Source: GCA-2688775 sp964524225 (lineage in GTDB: Archaea; Nanobdellota; Nanobdellia; Woesearchaeales; GW2011-AR4). From it: DNA of 10,077 nucleotides. The stretch lies in contig CAZGEW010000051.1 in the NCBI GenBank assembly GCA_964524225.1, positions 1 to 10,077 of the forward strand, in the 5' to 3' direction. Made by a program: the position numbers and the translations under genes. A model generated the notes under the pieces. That model saw only the letters and a program-made list of their open reading frames with translations, did no database searches and was not told where the DNA came from. Below, piece after piece: positions 4,986-10,077 of this stretch (position 1 is the first letter of the stretch; each line of letters starts with the position of its first letter).

Positions 4986-5873
4986 TCAAATTTTTTTAAA
5001 AGTTAAATTATTTAACTCTTTCTCCAAAATTTCTTTTGCCTTAGAAGATAGGTCACCTGTAGAGATGAATATGGTTGGCAGTTTCTTAAATTGCCCCTTT
5101 ACAAAAGCATTACTCAAATCCGAATCGCTAATTCTTTTCTTGTTTTTGGCTTTGCAATAATATTGCAAGTTACCAACTACACTTGGAATCTCTACAATAA
5201 AATCAATTTCAAAATTTTTCTTGATTACCTCACTGCTAACTACGTTTATATTATTTTTATTGAAAAATTTTGTTATCTCATTCAAAAAGTTGTCGAATTT
5301 AGTTTTTTCTCTTGGTTTTTTTTCTATTTTACCCTTCAATTGTTTTTGAATTTGTTCTATCTTTTGCGGTTCTTCTTTCTCTACCTTTTCTGTGATTCTT
5401 TCTTCTGTTCTATTTTCTGTTGGTAGCTTGATGGGCTCTAACCTTTGTCTTATTAATTGCTCTGCTTCTTCATTACTTATCAAGTACCATTTCCAAAAGA
5501 TTTCTTTATTATTGTTGTAATTTACATTTAATGGTACTGCAAAATCCTTTATTTCGCGTAAAGCAACCCTTATTACAGGCTCTTGCTCTGAATCTTTTAA
5601 TACCTTGTTTTGATTTAATAAATCAAACGCCTTCTTTTCTTTATCGTTGAGATTAGAAACAAATCTTTGAAGCAATCCCTCTTGTCCAGGCAAGTAATAA
5701 AGTGGAGAACCCCCAACTTTTATTGTAGAAATCTTCAGTTTATGGCTTGCTGTAAGCTCTGCAAGATGGGCTGATGCCATTAGAATGTTACTACCAATTT
5801 CTTTAGCTATTTGTACAGGCAAAACAGGTCCTTTATGCTTTATAATTTCTATAATTTTATCACGAGTTTCCAT
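4986..5873 (-). CDS. Winged-helix protein with degenerate PD-(D/E)XK fold
   Basis: No specific function is known to me. The 295-aa protein has three parts. An N-terminal winged helix (about 1-62) includes LPVQIAKEIGSNILMASAHLAEL. A middle region (about 63-145) has no clear assignment. A Lys/Glu-rich coiled linker (about 150-192) leads to a C-terminal domain (about 193-290). There FEIDFIVEIP (221-230), YYCKAKNKKRISD (238-250) and the strand PTIFIST (266-272) follow the layout of restriction-endonuclease-like folds. Asp224 would fit the first catalytic position, but the following (D/E)xK position reads C240-K-A-K243, so cleavage activity is doubtful. It may act as a DNA- or RNA-binding architectural or repair-related protein. 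It lies between EndA and FEN1 in the same orientation, with its own leaderless promoter. The ATG at 5873 is fixed by a TATA box 27 bp upstream. Confidence 0.7.
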   Translation of the reverse strand: METRDKIIEIIKHKGPVLPVQIAKEIGSNILMASAHLAELTASHKLKISTIKVGGSPLYYLPGQEGLLQRFVSNLNDKEKKAFDLLNQNKVLKDSEQEPVIRVALREIKDFAVPLNVNYNNNKEIFWKWYLISNEEAEQLIRQRLEPIKLPTENRTEERITEKVEKEEPQKIEQIQKQLKGKIEKKPREKTKFDNFLNEITKFFNKNNINVVSSEVIKKNFEIDFIVEIPSVVGNLQYYCKAKNKKRISDSDLSNAFVKGQFKKLPTIFISTGDLSSKAKEILEKELNNLTFKKI

Positions 5874-5895
5874 AAATAAAATTAGAGAAGAGTTG

Positions 5896-5905
5896 TTTTA
5901 TATAG
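5896..5905 (-). promoter_or_regulatory. TATA box of the winged-helix/nuclease-fold gene
   Basis: On minus, CTATATAAAA is centred 27 bp before the ATG at 5873, one of the clearest TATA boxes in the window. It predicts a leaderless transcript that starts independently of EndA. Confidence 0.7.
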
Positions 5906-5950
5906 GTTTTGGTACATTAGTTAAATTTAGAGATGGGGCTTTATAGTTAC

Positions 5951-6586
5951 CTAAGGTCTTAACCACCTAACCTCATAGAATGTAACATCATTTTCTGCAT
6001 CCACTATAGCAATAAGGAGTCTTTTTTTTGTAGAATGTGCAACTCTATTCTTTGCAGCAAACTCGTACCACGTCAAAGTAGAGCCTTCATGTACTGGAAA
6101 AACTACCCATCTTGCGTGGTCTTCACCTGGCTTTATGCCCCTATCATAAATCCTAAAATCGGCGCCAAACTTTAATGCTGTTTTGATTATGTAGCCCCTA
6201 TTCCTTATGTCTTTGTAAACACGATACCTGATCCAAAAATTTGGCTCTACTTTCTGTGCCTTTTTAAGAAAACCCTCAAAATCAATATTTTTATTTCGTA
6301 AATCGTAAACAATAATTTTCTTTTTTTCAAGCAAATAAAGTGCCTCAATCAAAGAAAGCTGTACCCTACCATCATCAAGCAGATCTCCATATCTACTTTG
6401 GTTATAAAGCTCTCTACCATTATCTGAGCTTTCTGTAAGCACTCTTTCCTTTGAAAAAAATGCCTTGACAGGTTCAGTGACTTGTGGGCGAGTTTTCCGC
6501 TCGCTACTATCCATCTCTTCTTTGTTTTCTTTTAATTCCTTTTCTTCTTTAATAGGAACCAGCATCCCTTCCTTCTTCTTGCTCAT
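5951..6586 (-). CDS. endA: tRNA-splicing endonuclease EndA (homomeric type)
   Basis: EndA excises introns from precursor tRNA and rRNA at bulge-helix-bulge motifs. The catalytic domain shows the triad with the canonical spacing: Tyr147 in FRIYDRG, His157 in EDHARWVV and Lys188 in VAHSTKKRL. The protein ends in the aromatic-rich strand YEVRWLRP typical of the family's assembly surface. At 211 aa with a single catalytic domain it fits the alpha4 homotetramer class, not the fused or heteromeric forms. It carries about 40 extra N-terminal residues that are Lys/Glu-rich and probably disordered, compared with about 180 aa for simple family members. The ATG at 6586 is the only good in-frame ATG near the promoter. 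A TATA-like box about 39 bp upstream would give a leader of roughly 13 nt. It diverges from RNase Z, another tRNA-processing nuclease. Confidence 0.93.
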   Translation of the reverse strand: MSKKKEGMLVPIKEEKELKENKEEMDSSERKTRPQVTEPVKAFFSKERVLTESSDNGRELYNQSRYGDLLDDGRVQLSLIEALYLLEKKKIIVYDLRNKNIDFEGFLKKAQKVEPNFWIRYRVYKDIRNRGYIIKTALKFGADFRIYDRGIKPGEDHARWVVFPVHEGSTLTWYEFAAKNRVAHSTKKRLLIAIVDAENDVTFYEVRWLRP

Positions 6587-6620
6587 CTTTTAATTAAGAT
6601 TAAATTAGTTATATTGATTG

Positions 6621-6630
6621 GTTTAAAAAG
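6621..6630 (-). promoter_or_regulatory. TATA-like box for EndA
   Basis: CTTTTTAAAC on minus is centred about 39 bp before the EndA ATG. The same region reads GTTTAAAAAG on plus and could also fire toward RNase Z, giving a longer leader there. Confidence 0.4.
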
Positions 6631-6666
6631 GTTGTTACTTGTTTATGAAAAATAAAAACAAAAACA

Positions 6667-6674
6667 TTATATAC
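6667..6674 (+). promoter_or_regulatory. TATA box of RNase Z
   Basis: TTATATAC is centred 25-26 bp before the ATG at 6696. That is the leaderless geometry used elsewhere in the window, and it argues that the open frame upstream of this ATG is not translated. Confidence 0.6.
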
Positions 6675-6695
6675 TGTTTTAGAATACAAAAGCTT

Positions 6696-7586
6696 ATGCA
6701 AATAACATTCTTAGGTACAAGCTCTATGATTCCAACAAAGGATAGGAATCAAATTGCAGTTTTTCTTAGATATGGTTCTGATGGTATACTTTTTGATTGT
6801 GGAGAAGGAACACAGCGCCAATTTAAGATAGCTGGAATCAGCTTGAGTAAGATAACAAAAATACTTATAAGTCATTGGCACGGCGACCATGTATTGGGTT
6901 TGCCTGGGCTAATGCAAAGCTTGAGCTCAAGTAATTATACAAATAAACTCGAGATATATGGTCCAAATGGGACAAAGAAAAGAATAGAAAAAATGTTTGA
7001 GGCGTTTGTCTTTGATAAAAGGCTCGATTTTGTAATTAATGAAGTCAAAAGCGGGGTTTTTTTTGAGAATAAAGACTTCATTCTAGAAGCTTATCCTTTA
7101 GAGCATGGAATAGAAACACTTGGCTTTAGGTTTGTTGAGAAAGATAGAAGAAAAATTGACTTAAAAAAGGTTAAAAAGCTTAACATACCTATTGGTCATT
7201 TGCTTGGTAAATTACAAGAAGGAGCAATAATAGAGCATAACAACAAGAAAATTAAACCTGATGAGGTAACATTTATCGAGCAGGGAAGGGTAGTTGCTTA
7301 CATAACAGATACTATATTAACGAACAATTGCTATAAAGTTGCAGATAATGCTAATTTGCTTATTTGTGAGGCAACCTACTCTTCAAAGCTTGTTGGAAAA
7401 AGTGAAGAATATGCGCATATGACAGCTAAACAAGCTGCAGAAGTAGCAAATAAATCAAATGCTAAGCAGCTTGCCTTGATACATTTTAGCGCACGCTACA
7501 AAAACACCCACGAGCTAGAGGAAGAAGCTCGAAACATGTTTGATAATGTAATTTGTGCAAAAGATTTTATGAAGATTGAATTGTAA
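6696..7586 (+). CDS. rnz: Ribonuclease Z (tRNA 3' processing, short form)
   Basis: RNase Z removes the 3' trailer from precursor tRNA. The 296-aa product is a metallo-beta-lactamase fold of the short, homodimeric form. It opens with the family N-terminus MQITFLGTSSMIPTKDRN, continues through FDCGEGTQRQ (33-42) and carries the zinc ligands: SHWHGDH (59-65), His137 in EHGIETLG, Asp205 in YITDT and His263 in LIHFSARY. The HMT motif (241-243) is also present. The insertion around 150-190 (GHLLGKLQEG) matches the region between the substrate-arm and the later zinc motifs. I chose the ATG at 6696 because it gives the canonical N-terminus and lies 25 bp after a TATA box; the frame extends 19 codons further to a TTG at 6639. 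It converges on MBF1 with a 15-bp gap that shows no hairpin. Confidence 0.95.
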   Translation: MQITFLGTSSMIPTKDRNQIAVFLRYGSDGILFDCGEGTQRQFKIAGISLSKITKILISHWHGDHVLGLPGLMQSLSSSNYTNKLEIYGPNGTKKRIEKMFEAFVFDKRLDFVINEVKSGVFFENKDFILEAYPLEHGIETLGFRFVEKDRRKIDLKKVKKLNIPIGHLLGKLQEGAIIEHNNKKIKPDEVTFIEQGRVVAYITDTILTNNCYKVADNANLLICEATYSSKLVGKSEEYAHMTAKQAAEVANKSNAKQLALIHFSARYKNTHELEEEARNMFDNVICAKDFMKIEL

Positions 7587-7601
7587 TTAAAATGAATTAT
7601 G

Positions 7602-8075
7602 TTAAGAGTTATCTTTTATATTGATAAAATCTCCTAATGTAAAACCTTCATCTTTTCTTTTTTTTGTTTTGAATGTTTCTGCATGCTCTTCAACCAACTT
7701 CAATTCCAATAATTTTTCTAGTTTTTTTGCTAGAGATAATGAAGGTCTTAAGGTACCGGTCTCAATTTTATGAATTATAGATTCTTTTTCATTTATCTTA
7801 TTTGCGAAATCTTTTTGGCTTAAACCAATTGATTCACGCTTTTTTTTGATTATTTGTGCATAATTTTCAACTATTACATCAATCTTTTCAATTTTATCCT
7901 CAACCTTTTTTACAGGTTTTTTAGAAGCAGACTTAACTGCACTAATTTTAGCATGAGCTACAATTTTGCCAAATTTACTGCAATCAGAGCAAACATTTAA
8001 CTCAACTTCTTCGATTAAAGCTCTAAATAACCTTTCATCAATTTTTCCACATAAGTCGCAGTTAATATTAATCAC
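7602..8075 (-). CDS. mbf1: Archaeal multiprotein bridging factor 1 (MBF1)
   Basis: MBF1 homologues bridge transcription factors to TBP in eukaryotes; archaeal versions associate with ribosomes or the translation apparatus. The 157-aa product has an N-terminal zinc ribbon with CDLC and CSDC pairs (Cys6, 9, 29 and 32). A Lys-rich linker (about 48-66) leads to a Cro/C1-type helix-turn-helix, IIKKKRESIGLSQKDFANKI to ETGTLRPSLSLAKKLEKLL (about 75-124). The archaeal C-terminal signature FTLGDFI (145-151) follows. There is no ATG near the first cysteine. I use the GTG at 8075, which puts the zinc ribbon at residue 6; a TTG at 8078 is the alternative. A 16-bp palindrome lies just upstream, its AT-rich centre at 8101 where a leaderless TATA box would be expected. 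YjbQ is the preceding gene on the same strand. Confidence 0.92.
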   Translation of the reverse strand: MININCDLCGKIDERLFRALIEEVELNVCSDCSKFGKIVAHAKISAVKSASKKPVKKVEDKIEKIDVIVENYAQIIKKKRESIGLSQKDFANKINEKESIIHKIETGTLRPSLSLAKKLEKLLELKLVEEHAETFKTKKRKDEGFTLGDFINIKDNS

Positions 8076-8084
8076 CAATTGAAT

Positions 8085-8118
8085 AGAAAAAATTTCAATT
8101 TTAATTGAAATTTTTTCT
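8085..8118. repeat. Perfect 16-bp stem-loop between YjbQ and MBF1
   Basis: AGAAAAAATTTCAATT (8085-8100) and AATTGAAATTTTTTCT (8103-8118) are exact reverse complements around TT. On minus it begins inside the YjbQ stop codon and ends about 10 bp before the MBF1 start. Its centre, about 26 bp upstream of the MBF1 GTG, includes TTAAAATT, a plausible TATA core. Like the palindrome before FEN1, it can be read as a terminator, a symmetric promoter element, or both. Confidence 0.75.
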
Positions 8119-8525
8119 TAATCTGATGATGTTACAGTGACTATAACTTTTCGATTTTGTCTGGGGCCATCGAGCTCACACATCATGATACTCTGCCACC
8201 TGCCCAAGTCCAGTATGCCATTTTTTATTGGTATTGTCTCTGACGGACCCAAAATTGCTGCCTTTATATGGGCATCAGCATTATTATCGACTCTATCATG
8301 ACGCCATATGCCTGCTGGGACTAATTTATTCAGAGCATCAATTAAATCCAAACAAATATTGGGGTCATAGTTTTCATTTATTACTATTGCGGCTGTTGCA
8401 TGCGCTGTAAAAATATTGCATACACCACTTTCTATTTTTGATTTTTTTATTATCGAGTTTACTTTGTCTGTTATATCTATTAGTTCTTGTTTTTTGGAGG
8501 TTGATATGTAAAATTCCTGTTGCAT
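8118..8525 (-). CDS. YjbQ/UPF0047 family protein
   Basis: The family is a small conserved beta-rich enzyme fold. Bacterial YjbQ shows thiamine-phosphate synthase activity, but the physiological role of archaeal members is not established. The 135-aa product shows the family landmarks: FTAHATAAIVINEN (39-52), RHDRVDNNADAHI (75-87) with His76, Asp84 and His86, GPSETIPI (93-100), LGRWQSI (107-113) and ELDGPR (117-122). Length and motif order are complete. I chose the ATG at 8525, giving MQQEF, because a TATA box lies 26 bp upstream; a TTG at 8534 would add three residues. It diverges from AK6 and precedes MBF1, with no obvious functional link to either. Confidence 0.92.
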   Translation of the reverse strand: MQQEFYISTSKKQELIDITDKVNSIIKKSKIESGVCNIFTAHATAAIVINENYDPNICLDLIDALNKLVPAGIWRHDRVDNNADAHIKAAILGPSETIPIKNGILDLGRWQSIMMCELDGPRQNRKVIVTVTSSD

Positions 8526-8546
8526 AGAGAACAATACCTTTAGAGA

Positions 8547-8556
8547 ATATAAAAAT
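8547..8556 (-). promoter_or_regulatory. TATA box of YjbQ
   Basis: On minus, the TTTTTATATT element is centred 26 bp before the ATG at 8525, predicting a leaderless transcript. Confidence 0.6.
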
Positions 8557-8571
8557 TTTATTGTAAATAAA

Positions 8572-8590
8572 TTAAATATATTTAAATATT
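8572..8590 (+). promoter_or_regulatory. AK6 promoter with self-complementary upstream element
   Basis: TTTAAATATT (8581-8590) is centred about 25 bp before the AK6 ATG. It overlaps a perfect 14-bp palindrome TTAAATATATTTAA (8572-8585). At this A+T content such a palindrome may be accidental. Confidence 0.5.
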
Positions 8591-8610
8591 ATAAATAGGT
8601 ACTTTATGCT

Positions 8611-9159
8611 ATGAAAGTTATATGCGTCTCTGGAACTCCATGTACTGGTAAAACATATTTATCAAAAAATTTAGCCGATAGGCTAAATTTTTTATATTTA
8701 GATGTTGATAAACTTATATCTCAACATAAACTTTATGAAGGTTATGATAAGAAAAGGCAAACAAAAATTGTAGATGTTAAAAAATTAACAAAATTTTTGA
8801 TTTTGGAAATCAAAAATTTTCAAAAATTAAACAAAAGCAAAAAATTTCCAAAAAGGAAATTTTTTGGTATTATCGTCGATTCTCATTTATCCCATTATCT
8901 TCCAAGAAAATATGTCGATTTAGTTATTATTGCAAAATGCAATATAAAGGAATTGAATAAAAGACTAAAAAAAAGAAAGTATCCAAAAAGTAAAATCCAA
9001 GAAAATCTTCAAGCTGAGATTTTTGATGTTTGTCATGAAGAAGCACTAAGAAAAAAACATAATGCCATTGTAATTGATACAACAAAAGATTTTAATAACC
9101 TTGAAAATTTAACAGCAAAGCTGTTAAATTTTCATAAAAAATTAAAAAATGTTAGCTGA
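8611..9159 (+). CDS. AK6/Fap7-type adenylate kinase family protein
   Basis: This family (yeast Fap7, human AK6) is a P-loop NMP-kinase-like ATPase that acts in small-subunit ribosome assembly with ribosomal protein uS11, and also has adenylate kinase activity. The 182-aa product has Walker A GTPCTGKT (8-15), LDVDKLI (30-36), the central DSHLSHYLP (90-98) and the lid region KRLKKRKYPKSKIQENLQAEIFDVCHEEA (117-145), followed by a conserved IDTT strand. Four perfect 12-15 bp inverted repeats with 3-5 nt loops lie inside the coding sequence, encoding around residues 18-28, 60-70, 76-86 and 164-175; none of the key motifs is disrupted. The gene overlaps the next ORF by 11 bp. The ATG at 8611 is supported by a TATA-like box about 25 bp upstream. 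Confidence 0.9.
   Translation: MKVICVSGTPCTGKTYLSKNLADRLNFLYLDVDKLISQHKLYEGYDKKRQTKIVDVKKLTKFLILEIKNFQKLNKSKKFPKRKFFGIIVDSHLSHYLPRKYVDLVIIAKCNIKELNKRLKKRKYPKSKIQENLQAEIFDVCHEEALRKKHNAIVIDTTKDFNNLENLTAKLLNFHKKLKNVS
8664..8693. repeat. Perfect 13-bp stem-loop inside AK6 (copy 1)
   Basis: AAAAAATTTAGCC (8664-8676) pairs exactly with GGCTAAATTTTTT (8681-8693) around GATA. It encodes part of SKNLADRLNFL, right after the P-loop helix. On the RNA it ends in six U, like an intrinsic terminator, yet it lies mid-gene. Confidence 0.75.
8790..8820. repeat. Perfect 14-bp stem-loop inside AK6 (copy 2)
   Basis: AAAATTTTTGATTT (8790-8803) pairs exactly with AAATCAAAAATTTT (8807-8820) around TGG. A shorter overlapping hairpin, TGTTAA/TTAACA (8775-8790), could compete with it. 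Confidence 0.75.
8838..8866. repeat. Perfect 12-bp stem-loop inside AK6 (copy 3)
   Basis: CAAAAAATTTCC (8838-8849) pairs exactly with GGAAATTTTTTG (8855-8866) around AAAAA, only 17 bp after copy 2. It encodes the basic stretch around SKKFPKRKFFG, which family members need not share. Confidence 0.7.
9102..9134. repeat. Perfect 15-bp stem-loop at the 3' end of AK6 (copy 4)
   Basis: TGAAAATTTAACAGC (9102-9116) pairs exactly with GCTGTTAAATTTTCA (9120-9134) around AAA. It ends 14 bp before the aminotransferase ATG, so on the mRNA it sits directly in front of the downstream start codon and could affect its translation or cause processing. Confidence 0.75.
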
Positions 9160-10077
9160 AAGAGTAAGAAATATTGCACCTAGTGCTACTCTTGCAATTG
9201 ATGCAAAAGCAAAGCAACTCAAAAAAGATGGTAAAGATGTTGTTATTTTTGGAGCAGGAGAGCCAGATTTTAATACCCCAGATAATATAAAGCAAGCAGC
9301 AATAAAGGCAATAAACAATAACACCACAAGATACACTCCAGTAGGAGGTCTACCTGAGCTAAAGTCAGCTGTAGTCAAAAAATTCAAAAAAGAGAATAAT
9401 ATTGAATATGATATTTCTGAAGTTCTAATAAGCTGTGGTGGGAAGCATAGTTTGTTTAATATTTGTATGACACTTTTAGAGGAAGGAGATGAGGTAATCT
9501 TGCCATTTCCTTATTGGGTAAGCTATGAAGAGATGATAAAGCTTGCAGGAGCAAAACCACTTTTTTGCAAAACTAATGAAAGATTCAAGCTTACAGCAGA
9601 TAATGTTGAGGAAAAGATAACAGAAAATACAAAAATGTTGATTTTGAACACACCAGCAAATCCAACAGGTGCAATAGCAGAGTCTAATGAGATAATGAAA
9701 ATAGCAGAACTTGCTCTTAGACATAATTTTTATGTTGTTTCTGATGAGGTCTATGAGCACTTCATTTATGAAAATAATAAGCATCTCAGCATTGCTTCTT
9801 TAAATAAAGAAATAAAGGATTTAACATTAACTGTTAATTCTGTAAGCAAAGCTTATGCAATGACTGGTTGGCGCATTGGTTATTGCGGAGCGAATAAAGA
9901 AATTATTAAAGCAATAGATAACTTGCAAAGTCATTCTACTAGTAATCCCTCAAACATAGCGCAGTACGCTGCCATTGAGGCTTTGAATGGACCTCAAGAT
10001 GGTGTGAAGCAGATGGTTAAGGCTTTTGACGAAAGGAGAAAGTTCATGTACAAAAGATTAAATGAAATTAATGGTAT
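9149..10077 (+). CDS. Class I PLP aminotransferase, aspartate aminotransferase-like (3' truncated by window)
   Basis: This pyridoxal-phosphate enzyme of fold type I moves amino groups between amino acids and 2-oxo acids; the subgroup most often uses aspartate. The 309 visible residues begin MLAERVRNIAPSATLAI, the typical family start. Then come GAGEPDFNTP (35-44), RYTPVGGLPELK (61-72), CGGKHSL (96-102), PFPYWVSY (119-126), NTPANPTG (167-174) with Asn171, SDEVYEHF (198-205) with Asp199 and Tyr202, the PLP lysine Lys234 in SVSKAYAMTGWRIGY, and substrate-binding Arg242 of the WRIGY motif. About 80-90 C-terminal residues, including the second carboxylate-binding arginine, lie beyond the window, so substrate cannot be settled. 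It overlaps AK6 by 11 bp and is probably co-transcribed with it. Confidence 0.93.
   Translation, partial: MLAERVRNIAPSATLAIDAKAKQLKKDGKDVVIFGAGEPDFNTPDNIKQAAIKAINNNTTRYTPVGGLPELKSAVVKKFKKENNIEYDISEVLISCGGKHSLFNICMTLLEEGDEVILPFPYWVSYEEMIKLAGAKPLFCKTNERFKLTADNVEEKITENTKMLILNTPANPTGAIAESNEIMKIAELALRHNFYVVSDEVYEHFIYENNKHLSIASLNKEIKDLTLTVNSVSKAYAMTGWRIGYCGANKEIIKAIDNLQSHSTSNPSNIAQYAAIEALNGPQDGVKQMVKAFDERRKFMYKRLNEING

Noticed and set aside
5210..5272. 11-bp inverted repeat CAAAATTTTTC / GAAAAATTTTG within the winged-helix gene
   Set aside because: The arms are separated by 41 bp and simple in composition; unlike the short-loop hairpins, this is plausible by chance in AT-rich coding DNA.
4501..5426. 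Plus-strand hydrophobic open frames inside FEN1 and the winged-helix gene
   Set aside because: The T-rich complement of Lys/Glu-rich coding sequence produces artificial Phe/Ser/Leu-rich frames; the minus-strand proteins are clearly real.
9142..9784. Long open frames on the minus strand inside the aminotransferase
   Set aside because: They lie opposite a complete PLP aminotransferase sequence with all family motifs and show no protein family features themselves.
1..10077. CRISPR array, transposase or insertion sequence, rRNA
   Set aside because: No regularly spaced direct repeats, no transposase-like ORF, no terminal repeats with target duplications and no rRNA-like stretch were seen.

Overview
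This window looks like a piece of an AT-rich (by eye about two-thirds or more A+T) archaeal chromosome. The evidence is the set of archaeal housekeeping proteins: PAN proteasome ATPase, Trm5/Tyw2-type tRNA methylase, FEN1 with a PCNA-binding tail, a homomeric-type EndA splicing endonuclease, archaeal MBF1, AK6/Fap7 kinase and a TrmB-family regulator. Many genes have an AT-rich TATA-like box centred about 25-30 bp before the start codon, so leaderless transcripts appear common. Several proteins are shorter than usual (PAN, Trm5), which suggests a reduced-genome lineage such as DPANN; that lineage call is inference only.

Layout. Positions 1-231 hold a possible tail of an upstream gene and the PAN leader. 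PAN (232-1386, +) is followed by a spacer containing a candidate antisense-oriented C/D-box-like small RNA (1393-1465, -). An unrecognised 102-residue protein with a Gly4 tail (1579-1887, +) converges on a TrmB-family regulator (1926-2660, -). A tiny ORF (2750-2821, +) diverges from the regulator. The 102-aa gene and the regulator/tiny-ORF spacer carry the same palindromic operator, GGTG-N9-CACC, immediately upstream of their TATA boxes, so the three probably form a small local regulon.

A minus-strand block follows: Trm5-like methylase (2874-3707), FEN1 (3906-4943), a winged-helix plus degenerate PD-(D/E)XK protein (4986-5873) and EndA (5951-6586). RNase Z (6696-7586, +) diverges from EndA and converges on MBF1 (7602-8075, -), which lies behind a YjbQ-family gene (8118-8525, -). 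Finally AK6/Fap7 (8611-9159, +) overlaps a class I aminotransferase that runs off the window (9149 onward, +). The shared theme is RNA processing and information handling: Trm5, EndA and RNase Z all act on tRNA, and AK6/Fap7 acts in ribosome assembly in characterised relatives.

The most unusual signal is a set of six near-ideal stem-loops with perfect 12-16 bp arms, 2-5 nt loops and AnTn outer ends. Two lie where the promoters of FEN1 and MBF1 should be. Four lie inside the AK6 coding sequence.
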